A DNA stretch of 64,000 nt from JAICKM01 sp050998805. GTDB lineage: Bacteria > Chloroflexota > Chloroflexia > QHBQ01 > JAICKM01. Numbering within the stretch: the first letter of the stretch is position 1; every line of letters starts with the position of its first letter. Where the stretch lies: assembly GCA_050998805.1 (NCBI GenBank), contig JBPCPV010000025.1, positions 62,001 through 126,000 on the forward strand. The letters run 5' to 3'. Shown here piece by piece: positions 13,895 to 21,475 of the stretch. Made by a program: the position numbers and the translations under genes. The notes under the pieces were generated by a model, which saw only the letters and a program-made list of their open reading frames with translations, was not told the DNA's origin and searched no databases.

Positions 13895-16243
13895 TCAGAC
13901 GACGATGTTGACCAGCTTGCCGGGCACGTAGATCACCTGGCGGGGAGGGGCAGCGTCCAGGTACGGGGCTACCTTCTCGCTCGCCAGGGCCAGGGCGCGG
14001 GCGTCGGATTCGGAGATGCTGGTGGGCACCTCGAGTCGGTCGCGTAGCCTGCCGTTCACTTGGACGATCAGCGGTTGCGTGTCGGCGGTCAGTAGCGCAG
14101 GGTCGGCGACCGGCCAGGGCTGGGTGTGGACGGTGCCTGCACCCCCGGCCTGCTGCCAAACCTCCTCCGCCAGATGCGGCGCTATCGGGGCCAGCAGCAG
14201 CACCAAGATGCGCGCCGCCTCGTTGTAGGCAGGGGTCACGCCTCCCTGTCCCCTGGCCACGGACATGGCGTTCACCAGCTCCATCAGCGCGCTCACCGCG
14301 GTGTTGAAGTGGAAGCGGGCGATGTCGTCGGTGACGCGGCGGATCGTCGCGTGGGCAGTCCGCAGTAGGGCGCGATCCTCTACCGTGGGAGAAGGCTCCG
14401 GCTTCGATGCTGTAGACATGTCTGTGCCCGCGAAGAGCCGCCAGGCACGGTGCAGAAAGCGGGCCGCGCCCTCGATACCGTGGTCGCTCCACTCCGCGTC
14501 GGATTCGGGCGGGCCGATGAACAGGATGAAGACGCGGGCGGCGTCGGCACCGTATCGCTCCACCACGCTATCCACAGAGACGCCGTTGCCCCTCGACTTC
14601 GACATTTTCACCCCGCCCTTGTTGATCATACCCTGGGTGAACAGTCGCCGGAACGGCTCGCCCACCGGACTCCAGCCGGCGTCGTGCAGCACTTTGGTCA
14701 CGAAGCGCGCGTAGAGCAGGTGGAGAATCGCGTGCTCGATGCCGCCGGTGTATTGGTCCACCGGCATCCAGTGGGCGGCGGCTTCGGGGTCGAAGGGCGC
14801 ATCGGCGTTGTGCGGGTCGCAGTAGCGCAGGAAGTACCACGAGCTGTCCACGAAGGTGTCCATCGTGTCCACGTCGCGGCGGGCGGGGCCTCCGCAGACC
14901 GGGCAGGTGGTCGCCACGAAGTCGGGCCGGCGGGCCAGTGGGCTTTCGCCGCCGGGCCGGAAGTCCACATCGTAGGGCAGCAGCACGGGCAGTTGGTCTT
15001 CGGGCACCGGCACCTCCCCGCAACGGTCGCAGTAGACTATCGGGATCGGAGGGCCCCAATAGCGTTGGCGGCTGATCAGCCAGTCGCGCAGCCGGTAGAC
15101 GACGGTCGGCTCGCCGAGATTCTTCGCTGCGCTCAGAATGACAGGGTCGTGGCTGTCGAGCACGGGGACGATCTCCAGGCCGTGCCGGTTGGCGAAGGCG
15201 CGGTCGCGCTCGTCGCCGCCGGGCACGCCCATGATCGCGCCGGTGGCGTAGGTCGACAGCACGTAGTCGCCGATGTAGATCGGGATCTGCCGGCCGGTAT
15301 ACGGGTTGGTCACTGCGGTGCCGAGCGACACGCCGGTCTTCTCCCGGTCGGTAGCCAGCCGCTCGATCTCGCTCCGGCGGCGGGTCTGCTCGATGTATGC
15401 GTCCACAGCCTCGCGCTGCGCCGGCGTGGTCAGCGCGGCGACAAGGGGGTGTTCGGGGGCCAGCACCATGAACGTCGCGCCGTAGACGGTATCAGGGCGG
15501 GTGGTGAAGAACCGGATCGTCTCGGCCCGCCCGACAACCGGCCACTCCAGCTCCGCGCCCTCCGAGCGGCCGATCCAGTTGCGCTGCATCGTCCGCACAC
15601 GCTCCGGCCAGGCGTAGAGCGTGTCGAGGTCGGCCAGCAGGCGCTCGGCGTAGTCGGTGATGCGGAAGAACCACTGCTCGAGTTCTTTGCGCGTGACGAG
15701 GGTGCCGCACCGCTCGCAGCGCCCGTCCACCACCTGTTCGTTCGCCAGCACCGTCTTGTCGTGCGGGCACCAGTTGACCGCCGCGCGCTTCTTGTAGGCC
15801 AGCCCGCGCTTATACAGCAGCAGGAAGATCCACTGTGTCCACCGGTAATAGTCGGGCAGGCAGGAGGCCAGCTCGCGGGGCCAGTCGTAGACGATGCCCA
15901 TCTTGCGGAACTGCTGCTTCATGTCGCCGATGTTCGCCAGGGTGCGGTCCTGCGGGTGGAGGCCCTCCTTGATCGCCGCGTTCTCTGCGGGCAGGCCAAA
16001 GGCGTCCCAGCCCATCGGGTTCATCACCTCGTAGCCGAGCATCCTGTGGTACCGCGCAACCACGTCGCCGATCACGTAGTTCCTCATGTGCCCGACATGC
16101 AGGTCGCCTGACGGGTAGGGGAACATCACCAGCGTGTAGTATTTCGGCTTGTCGGACTCGGCATGACTGTAGTATATTTCAGAGTCCTGCCAGGCTCGCT
16201 GCCATTTCGGCTCGATCTCTTGCGGGCGGTATCGCGTGTCCAT
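13895..16243 (-). CDS. leuS: Leucyl-tRNA synthetase with a repeat-derived segment
   Basis: 782 residues; most bacterial LeuRS are about 800-880. It attaches leucine to tRNA-Leu. HVGH (49-52) and KMSKS (about 545) are intact, as are the CP1 editing region (about 215-340) and YRLRDWLISRQRYWG. The linker between editing domain and YRLRDW normally holds an NSGxxxGL-type stretch of some 40 residues. It is missing here. In its place is DPVILSAAKNLGEP (about 365-379), the translation of the hairpin repeat at 15116-15144. Translation starts at ATG 16243 after AAAGGAG. A leucine-type T-box lies 1.36 kb upstream on the same strand, beyond an oppositely oriented gene. This is presumably the only leuS, so the altered linker must be tolerated, but that is inference. 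Confidence 0.93.
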   Translation of the reverse strand: MDTRYRPQEIEPKWQRAWQDSEIYYSHAESDKPKYYTLVMFPYPSGDLHVGHMRNYVIGDVVARYHRMLGYEVMNPMGWDAFGLPAENAAIKEGLHPQDRTLANIGDMKQQFRKMGIVYDWPRELASCLPDYYRWTQWIFLLLYKRGLAYKKRAAVNWCPHDKTVLANEQVVDGRCERCGTLVTRKELEQWFFRITDYAERLLADLDTLYAWPERVRTMQRNWIGRSEGAELEWPVVGRAETIRFFTTRPDTVYGATFMVLAPEHPLVAALTTPAQREAVDAYIEQTRRRSEIERLATDREKTGVSLGTAVTNPYTGRQIPIYIGDYVLSTYATGAIMGVPGGDERDRAFANRHGLEIVPVLDSHDPVILSAAKNLGEPTVVYRLRDWLISRQRYWGPPIPIVYCDRCGEVPVPEDQLPVLLPYDVDFRPGGESPLARRPDFVATTCPVCGGPARRDVDTMDTFVDSSWYFLRYCDPHNADAPFDPEAAAHWMPVDQYTGGIEHAILHLLYARFVTKVLHDAGWSPVGEPFRRLFTQGMINKGGVKMSKSRGNGVSVDSVVERYGADAARVFILFIGPPESDAEWSDHGIEGAARFLHRAWRLFAGTDMSTASKPEPSPTVEDRALLRTAHATIRRVTDDIARFHFNTAVSALMELVNAMSVARGQGGVTPAYNEAARILVLLLAPIAPHLAEEVWQQAGGAGTVHTQPWPVADPALLTADTQPLIVQVNGRLRDRLEVPTSISESDARALALASEKVAPYLDAAPPRQVIYVPGKLVNIVV
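15116..15144. repeat. Dispersed hairpin repeat, copy 2, inside leuS
   Basis: Matches the copies at 5484, 23945 and 25333 almost base for base. On the leuS strand it reads VILSAAKNL in frame. Confidence 0.9.
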
Positions 16244-16250
16244 AATTTAG

Positions 16251-16276
16251 CTCCTTTCAGCTTTCAGCTTTCAGCA
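16251..16276. repeat. CTTTCAG heptamers before leuS
   Basis: Three consecutive CTTTCAG units sit between the divergent starts of leuS and the 16287 gene and directly precede the leuS ribosome site (AAAGGAG on the minus strand). Confidence 0.8.
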
Positions 16277-16286
16277 CCTCATAACT

Positions 16287-17597
16287 ATGACTACCATCGA
16301 TCAGGCGGAGATAGCCGCCGCAACTCAAAACTCAAAACTCAAAAATGTGCCTCCGGCACCGCTGCGCGATCAAAACTCCCCATACGCGGTCGCCGCGTTC
16401 GTCGGGGTGGTCTACCTCGGGCTGCTGGCGTGGCTCTGGGGCCACTTCCACGGCGACCCGACCGGCTTCATACACCAGGGCACCGTCTGGCTGAACGCGA
16501 ACCGCCAGGGCACCGACGGCTACGACGGCCAGTTCTACTACTACATTGCCCTCCACCCGACGCACGCTGTGCAGTTCCTCGACCTGCCTGCGATACGGCT
16601 ACAGCGGATCTTCTACCCGCTGTTGATCGACTTGGTGTCTCTCGGCCAGCGCCCGCTCATGCCCTACGCAATGCTGCTGATCAACTATGCGGCGGTCGTC
16701 GTCGGCACGCTGCTGGTCGCCCGCCTCCTCGAAGGCTGGGGCCGCAGCCCCTGGTTCGCCCTCTGTTACGCCTTCGCCGGCGGCATACCCATCGCCCTCA
16801 CCTTCGACACCCCCGAACCCCTAGCCTACGCCCTAGTCGCCGCTGCGGTCCTCTTTTGGGAGAAGCGGTCGGTGGTCAGTGGTCAGTGGTCAGTGGTCAG
16901 TGGTCAACAGTCAGCAGCCGAAGAAACAACTCGAAACTCAGAATCACCCACTCCGCACTCCGCACTCCGCATTACGCTCTACGCATCACTCGCTTTCGCG
17001 CTCGCCCTGCTCACGCGCGAACACGCGCTCTACTTCGTCGCTGCCTATGCCGGGGCGGCGCTGCTGCGGCGGGACTGGCGGGGGCTGGTCGCCGCCGTGG
17101 CCGCATTCATGCCGGTCACGCTCTGGGGCGCGTATTTGAGCGCGACCCTCGGCAAGTCGAGCATATCAGAGCTGCCGTCGTTCAACTGGCTGCCGTTCAA
17201 CACCTTCTGGGTGCAGGGCAATCTGGTTGACCCGACCTGGCGCTCAGTGGGATATGCCGCCCAGTACATCGTGCCGACCGCTCTCTTCGGCCTGCTCGCG
17301 CTCGGCGGGCTGTTCAACGTGCCGCTCGCGTGGCTGCGGGAGCGGGCATGGCATCCGCCGTCGGCGCTGCTGCTCGCCATGCTCGGCAGCGCCCAACTCA
17401 TGGTGTTCCTGCCGCTCGTTGGCTATAAGCAGCAAGTGGCCCCCAGCCGCTACGCCCTCGGTCTCGCGCTCGCCGCCGTGCTCTGGGCCGGTTCAGCCAA
17501 ACCCCGTTGGCTGCTATGGCTCACCCCCCTCGTCGCGCTCGGCCTCCTGGGTTACGTCTACGGCCTGATCACGATGGACCCGGCGTATCTTTGGTGA
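16287..17597 (+). CDS. Polytopic membrane protein of the AZOBR_p60025 glycopolymer type, with three translated repeats
   Basis: 436 residues, about ten membrane segments. The GYDGQFYYYIALHP motif in the first outer loop and LQRIFYPLL after it are typical of a family annotated as cell-surface glycopolymer formation proteins, related to GT-C glycosyltransferases. Three repeat families are translated. CAAAACT units give QNSKLKN near residue 15, GTGGTCA units give SVVSGQWSVVSG (about 193-210), and GCGGAGT units give TPHSALRI (about 224-231). The last two lie in one loop between intact helices. No ribosome site precedes the ATG. The gene lies between the leucine T-box and leuS, facing the other way, and looks inserted into the leuS leader. 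Confidence 0.75.
   Translation: MTTIDQAEIAAATQNSKLKNVPPAPLRDQNSPYAVAAFVGVVYLGLLAWLWGHFHGDPTGFIHQGTVWLNANRQGTDGYDGQFYYYIALHPTHAVQFLDLPAIRLQRIFYPLLIDLVSLGQRPLMPYAMLLINYAAVVVGTLLVARLLEGWGRSPWFALCYAFAGGIPIALTFDTPEPLAYALVAAAVLFWEKRSVVSGQWSVVSGQQSAAEETTRNSESPTPHSALRITLYASLAFALALLTREHALYFVAAYAGAALLRRDWRGLVAAVAAFMPVTLWGAYLSATLGKSSISELPSFNWLPFNTFWVQGNLVDPTWRSVGYAAQYIVPTALFGLLALGGLFNVPLAWLRERAWHPPSALLLAMLGSAQLMVFLPLVGYKQQVAPSRYALGLALAAVLWAGSAKPRWLLWLTPLVALGLLGYVYGLITMDPAYLW
16322..16346. repeat. CAAAACT heptamers in the 5' end of the 16287 gene
   Basis: Three units of CAAAACT, in frame; related copies at 41445 and 49115. Confidence 0.8.
16866..16985. repeat. GTGGTCA then GCACTCC heptamers inside the 16287 gene
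   Basis: GTGGTCA units cover 16866-16916; after a short linker with a degenerate AACTCAGAA, GCACTCC units cover 16947-16985. The whole block is in frame. Confidence 0.85.
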
Positions 17598-17602
17598 ATC
17601 AG

Positions 17603-17658
17603 AAAGCCTCTCGTCCCATGCCCTGCAACTCGTGCAAAGGCATGGGACGAGAGGCTTT
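17603..17658 (-). terminator. T-box-associated terminator, perfect 20-bp stem
   Basis: AAAGCCTCTCGTCCCATGCC and its exact complement enclose a 16-nt loop. On the minus strand this is the terminator arm of the T-box. On the plus strand it can also end transcription of the 16287 gene, 5 nt after its stop. Confidence 0.85.
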
Positions 17659-17908
17659 AGCCTCACGCGGTACCACCCATGTTGGCCCGGCTCTCCTCGC
17701 GGAGATGCCTGGCCCACTTTAGGGGCGCTGTAACGGGCGGACCCGGCCCGGCTCAGGCACGATAGTGGGGGCAGACAGCCCGACCACACCCCGTGTGTTC
17801 ACCGGCGCGGCTCCCAGGTGAGTTCAGCCTTACGGCCCTCGCGGACCCTCCGTGCGGGGCTTTCACCATCCCCCTGCTCGCTGAGTGCGGAACGGCCTAC
17901 TGCTCCTG
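17603..17908 (-). promoter_or_regulatory. Leucine-type T-box leader, now separated from leuS
   Basis: The invariant T-box core GGGTGGTACCGCG is on the minus strand at 17666-17678. Upstream, stem I shows AGCGAG and GGGATGGTGAAAGCCC, then GAA-CTC-ACC with the specifier codon CTC (Leu) at 17820-17822 and GGAGCCGC. The UGGU bulge fits a tRNA with discriminator A. Uncharged tRNA-Leu would stabilise the antiterminator over the 17603-17658 hairpin. The next minus-strand gene is leuS, whose product matches the specifier, but its start is 1.36 kb away and the 16287 gene lies between on the other strand. The leader follows tRNA-Ala by about 20 nt on the same strand. Confidence 0.88.
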
Positions 17909-17926
17909 TTCGCAGCCATATGTTGT

Positions 17927-18002
17927 TGGTGGAGACGAGGGGGCTCGAACCCCTGACCCCGACACTGCCAGTGTCGTGCTCTCCCAGCTGAGCTACGTCC
18001 CC
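17927..18002 (-). tRNA. tRNA-Ala(GGC)
   Basis: A complete cloverleaf with acceptor GGGGACG/CGTCTCC (one G-T pair), D arm GCTC/GAGC, anticodon stem CGACA/TGTCG with loop CTGGCAG, T arm AGGGG/CCCCT and an encoded ACCA end. The anticodon is GGC. It is transcribed from a consensus promoter just upstream and is followed directly by the T-box leader. Confidence 0.96.
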
Positions 18003-18012
18003 ATGCCAGGGC

Positions 18013-18041
18013 ATTATACCAAAACCGGGGGCGCAATGCAA
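18013..18041 (-). promoter_or_regulatory. Promoter for tRNA-Ala and the T-box leader
   Basis: TTGCAT, 17-nt spacer ending TTGG, TATAAT; start predicted 4-5 nt before the tRNA. Confidence 0.82.
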
Positions 18042-18058
18042 GCAGGTTTTGCCGGCTC

Positions 18059-18613
18059 CTACACCTCGGGCTCGACCGGCGCGCCACCATGCGAGTGTTC
18101 TGCCCTGTAAGCCTCCCAGCTCCGCATGATCTCGGCCTGGGCCTCCTCGAGGCTGTACCAGCCGATGATCTCGACCTCCTTAGCCTCCAAGGTCTTGTAG
18201 ATCTCGAAAAAGTGCTGGATCTCGACGGGGATGTGTGAGGAGAGGTCTTCCATCCGCGTTACCAGGCGATAGCGCGGCTCGCGGGTTGGCACGGCGAGGA
18301 TCTTGTAGTCCTCGCCCTTCTCGTCGCGCATACGCAGTAGGCCGAGCGGCCGCACCTCCATCAAGCAGCCGGGGAACGAAGGGCCTGTCACCACCACCAG
18401 CACATCGAGGTGGTCGCCATCCTCCGAGCGCGTCTCGGGGATGAAGCCGTAGTCTACCGGGTAGAAGAGTGGCGAAGAAAGCACCCGGTCCAGCTTGATC
18501 ACTTCAAGCTGCTCATCATATTCGTACTTGAAGTTCGTGCCGCGCGGTATCTCGATGACGGCGTTCACAGCAGCAGGCGCGTTCGCGCCGATCGGGATCT
18601 GGGCAAAGCCCAT
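18059..18613 (-). CDS. ppa: Inorganic pyrophosphatase, soluble family I
   Basis: 184 residues. It hydrolyses PPi in the cytosol. The family I signature is clear: IEIPRGTNFKYEYDE, YPVDYGFIPET, and DGDHLDVLVV with the metal-binding Asp residues. Length matches the bacterial family. The ATG at 18613 (MGFAQIP) is preferred over an upstream in-frame codon because TTGGAGGT sits 8 nt before it. A TTGACA-type promoter lies about 30 nt upstream. The gene stands alone. Confidence 0.95.
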   Translation of the reverse strand: MGFAQIPIGANAPAAVNAVIEIPRGTNFKYEYDEQLEVIKLDRVLSSPLFYPVDYGFIPETRSEDGDHLDVLVVVTGPSFPGCLMEVRPLGLLRMRDEKGEDYKILAVPTREPRYRLVTRMEDLSSHIPVEIQHFFEIYKTLEAKEVEIIGWYSLEEAQAEIMRSWEAYRAEHSHGGAPVEPEV

Positions 18614-18641
18614 AGGGAGTACCTCCAATTCAGTCTACTTT

Positions 18642-18670
18642 AGCGTATCAGCTATCCAGCGGCTTGTCAA
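18642..18670 (-). promoter_or_regulatory. Promoter for ppa
   Basis: TTGACA, 17-nt spacer, TACGCT on the minus strand. Confidence 0.65.
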
Positions 18671-18713
18671 GAAAATACTCCATTTGGCCTAGTCGATCTA
18701 CTCCCAGAGACCG

Positions 18714-18743
18714 TTGCCCGCACGCGCCTGCTCGTGCTACAAT
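18714..18743 (+). promoter_or_regulatory. Promoter giving a near-leaderless ABC operon
   Basis: TTGCCC, 18-nt spacer, TACAAT; the ATG follows the -10 by only 5 nt, so translation probably starts at the transcript's first base. Confidence 0.65.
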
Positions 18744-18748
18744 GGTCT

Positions 18749-19759
18749 ATGGGTATCATCGAGGTGACGGACCTGCGGAAGACATTCCGCAGCAAACGCA
18801 AGCAGCCAGGGCTGAGGGGCAGCCTGCGGGGGCTGGTGCGCGCCGAATACCAGGTGTCGGACGCGGTGAAGGGGATTTCGCTGTCTTGCGAGCGCGGCGA
18901 GCTGCTGGCGTTCATCGGCCCGAACGGGGCCGGCAAATCCACCACGATTAAGATGCTGACCGGCATACTCTACCCCAGCAGCGGCACCGCCGAGGTGCTC
19001 GGCCTGACCCCCTGGCGCGACCGCGAGAAGCTCGCCTTCAACATCGCCTCGGTCTTCGGCCAGAAGTCGCAGCTCTGGATCCACCTGCCGCCCCTCGACA
19101 CATTCAACCTGCTTGCCCGGATCTACGAACTCGACGACCGTGCCTACCGCGAGCGGCGCGACGAACTGATCGACCTGTTCGAGATAGGCGACTTGGTGCG
19201 TACCCCCGCGCGCCGACTGAGCCTCGGCGAGAGGATGCGCTGCGAGATAGCCGCCGCATTGCTCCACCGGCCCCAGGTCTTGTTCCTCGACGAGCCGACA
19301 ATCGGCCTCGACGTGGTCAGCAAGCAGCGCATCCGCGACCTGATCCGCCGCCTGAACCGCGAGGAGCAGGTGACGGTCTTCCTGACATCTCACGACGCCG
19401 GCGACATCGAGCAGCTATGCAAGCGGGTGATCGTGATCAACCACGGCACGCTGATCTTGAACACCAGCGTCAGCACGCTCAGACGGCGGTTCTTGCAACA
19501 CAAGATCATCGCGCTCAAATTGCAAGACCCAGTGCCCGCCGAGGGCTTGCAACTGCCCGGCACCACCGTGCTGAAGACGAGCACCTACGGCGCGCGCCTC
19601 CAAGTGGACACGACCGTGACCGGCATAGACACCGTGATCGGCAAGCTGCTCGGCCAGTACCAGGTGGCCGACATCACCATCGAAGACCCGCCGCTGGAGC
19701 AGATCATCGCGGCGATATACGGAGGCCGCGAGATGGGGGACGGGGAGCTATGGACTTAG
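18749..19759 (+). CDS. ABC-2 type exporter ATP-binding protein (COG4586-like)
   Basis: 336 residues. Walker A is GPNGAGKST, the signature loop is LSLGERMRCEIAAALL (LSxGE form), Walker B is VLFLDEPTIGLD, followed by the SHD switch. The N-terminal KQPGLRGSLRGLVRAEYQV insertion between the first strand and Walker A is typical of the large ABC-2 exporter ATPases paired with two permeases. Start ATG 18749 (MGIIEVTDL). The stop overlaps the first permease by 10 bp, and the second permease follows with an ATGA overlap, so the three form one operon. The substrate is unknown. Confidence 0.88.
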   Translation: MGIIEVTDLRKTFRSKRKQPGLRGSLRGLVRAEYQVSDAVKGISLSCERGELLAFIGPNGAGKSTTIKMLTGILYPSSGTAEVLGLTPWRDREKLAFNIASVFGQKSQLWIHLPPLDTFNLLARIYELDDRAYRERRDELIDLFEIGDLVRTPARRLSLGERMRCEIAAALLHRPQVLFLDEPTIGLDVVSKQRIRDLIRRLNREEQVTVFLTSHDAGDIEQLCKRVIVINHGTLILNTSVSTLRRRFLQHKIIALKLQDPVPAEGLQLPGTTVLKTSTYGARLQVDTTVTGIDTVIGKLLGQYQVADITIEDPPLEQIIAAIYGGREMGDGELWT

Positions 19760-20604
19760 CGATAGACAGGACAGAGCCGCACGAACTGCGTGGGCCGGGG
19801 CCGCCGGCGGCGCGGGCCGGCAAATACCTCGCCGTGCTGCGGATGAGTGTGGCGAACAACCTCGCTTACGCCGGCGAGGTCGTCCTGCGGAGCCTCTTCC
19901 TGGTTGTGCTGGTCTATGTCTTTGTGCAGCTCTGGCAGACGACTTACGGCGTGACCCGCCAGGCGACGATTGGCGGCTTCAGCATCTCGCAGATGGTTTG
20001 GTACTTCGCCTTCGCCGAGGCGATCATCCTGTCGGCACCCCGCCTCGCCGGTCAGATCGACCTCGACGTGAAGTCGGGCGACCTCGCCTATAAGCTGAAC
20101 AAACCCTATAGCTACATCGGCTACCTGGCCGCCGATTACACCGGCGAGCGCCTCGTCCGCTTCGTGCTGAACCTCGGGATCGCGGTGCTGCTCTGCCTGC
20201 TGATGGTCGGGCCAATCGTCTTCGACGGGGTGGGCTTGCTCGCCACCGGGCTGCTGGTTGCCGGTGCTTGGGCGATTGATTTCCTGGCGGTCTGCGTCAT
20301 CGGGCTGCTCTCCTTTTGGATCGAGGACACTTATGCCTTCAACCTGATCTACAGCCGCCTCTTGCTGCTGCTCGGCGGCACCATGCTGCCGTTGAGTGTC
20401 TTCCCCGACTGGGCGCGGTCCATCGCCCAGGCGTTGCCTTTCGGCTACATTGTCTACGGCCCCGCGCATAGCTTCGTGCAGTTCGATGGCGGCTTCTTTG
20501 GGGATATGCTGCTCCGGCAGGCCGTCACCGTCGTCGTGATGGGCGCGCTCGCTGGCCTGGTATTCCGCGCGGGTTCGCGCCGCGTCAACATCAACGGAGG
20601 ATGA
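19750..20604 (+). CDS. ABC-2 family permease, subunit 1 (COG4587-like)
   Basis: 284 residues with six predicted membrane segments. The N-terminal amphipathic stretch and SVANNLAYAGEVVLRSLFLVVLVYVF, then a SGDLAYKLNKPYSYIGY segment, are typical of this permease type. The ATG at 19750 overlaps the ATPase end, indicating translational coupling. It pairs with the next gene to form the membrane channel. Confidence 0.84.
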   Translation: MDLAIDRTEPHELRGPGPPAARAGKYLAVLRMSVANNLAYAGEVVLRSLFLVVLVYVFVQLWQTTYGVTRQATIGGFSISQMVWYFAFAEAIILSAPRLAGQIDLDVKSGDLAYKLNKPYSYIGYLAADYTGERLVRFVLNLGIAVLLCLLMVGPIVFDGVGLLATGLLVAGAWAIDFLAVCVIGLLSFWIEDTYAFNLIYSRLLLLLGGTMLPLSVFPDWARSIAQALPFGYIVYGPAHSFVQFDGGFFGDMLLRQAVTVVVMGALAGLVFRAGSRRVNINGG

Positions 20605-21392
20605 GGATGAGATCACACCTGCGCTTTTTCGGGGACGCGGTTCGCGTGAACCTCCAGATCTCGCTCGAGTACAGAGTCTCCTTCATCAGCCAGGTCTTCG
20701 GGATGTTGCTGAATGACGTGATGTGGATCGTCTTCTGGACGCTGTTCTTCGGGCGCTTCAAGGTGATCAACGGCTGGGGCATTGAGGATGTGCTCACAAT
20801 CTGGGCGATCACGGCCACCGGCTTCGGCATCGCGGCCGGCTTCTTCGGGAACGCGAACAACATAGCCAGGGTCATAGCGCAGGGCGAACTCGACTACTAC
20901 CTCGGCTTGCCGAAGAACGTGCTGCTGCACCTGCTGATCAACAAGATGAACCTGACGGCGCTCGGCGACCTGATCTTCGGCTTCGGCGTCTTCGCCTTCT
21001 TCCTCCACCCAGCACCGGAGCGGATCGCGCTCTTCTTGGTGCTGTCGGTCTGCTCGGCTGCGGCGCTCCTCGGCTTCCTGATCCTCGTCGGGTCACTGAC
21101 GTTCTGGATGGGCAACACCGAGGGGCTGACGATGCAGGCGTTCAACGCCATCATCACCCTCTCGACCTATCCAACGCCGCTCTTTAACGGTGGCATCAAG
21201 CTGCTGATGTTCAGCGCGGTGCCTGCATGGTTCGTCGCCCACCTGCCGACAAGCCTGCTCCGCCGGTTCGACCTCGCGGACCTGCTCCTCGAACTGGCCG
21301 CATCCGCCGCGATCCTCGCCCTCAGCGTGCTGGTCTTCTACCGTGGCCTCCGCCGCTACGAGTCGGGCAATCTGATGGTGCTGCGGAGCTAG
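20601..21392 (+). CDS. ABC-2 family permease, subunit 2 (COG3694-like)
   Basis: 263 residues, six membrane segments. It contains the QGELDYYLGLPKNVLLHLL segment that parallels SGDLAYKLNKP in subunit 1. Its ATG overlaps the previous stop (GGATGAGG); a second in-frame ATG lies 6 nt on. It ends in heptamer repeats with no clear terminator. Confidence 0.84.
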   Translation: MRMRSHLRFFGDAVRVNLQISLEYRVSFISQVFGMLLNDVMWIVFWTLFFGRFKVINGWGIEDVLTIWAITATGFGIAAGFFGNANNIARVIAQGELDYYLGLPKNVLLHLLINKMNLTALGDLIFGFGVFAFFLHPAPERIALFLVLSVCSAAALLGFLILVGSLTFWMGNTEGLTMQAFNAIITLSTYPTPLFNGGIKLLMFSAVPAWFVAHLPTSLLRRFDLADLLLELAASAAILALSVLVFYRGLRRYESGNLMVLRS

Positions 21393-21475
21393 TGGTCAGT
21401 GGTTGGTGGTTGGCGATCAGTAGAAAACCACGCACTCCGCGCTCCGCATTAAGCACTACGCACTACGTTCCGGTA
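21391..21475. repeat. GTGGTCA/GTGGTTG and GCACTCC/GCACTAC heptamers
   Basis: They fill the gap between the convergent permease and GT4 genes and extend into the last codons of the GT4 gene. Confidence 0.75.

Noticed and set aside
14450..16111. 553-codon plus-strand ORF opposite leuS
   Set aside because: Shadow frame of leuS; composition is typical of antisense high-GC frames.
16866..16985. Tandem repeats resembling a CRISPR array
   Set aside because: Units are 7 nt and directly adjacent with no spacers, and no cas genes are present.
17603..17908. T-box controlling the 16287 gene
   Set aside because: The T-box and terminator are on the minus strand, opposite to that gene, so it cannot act in its leader.
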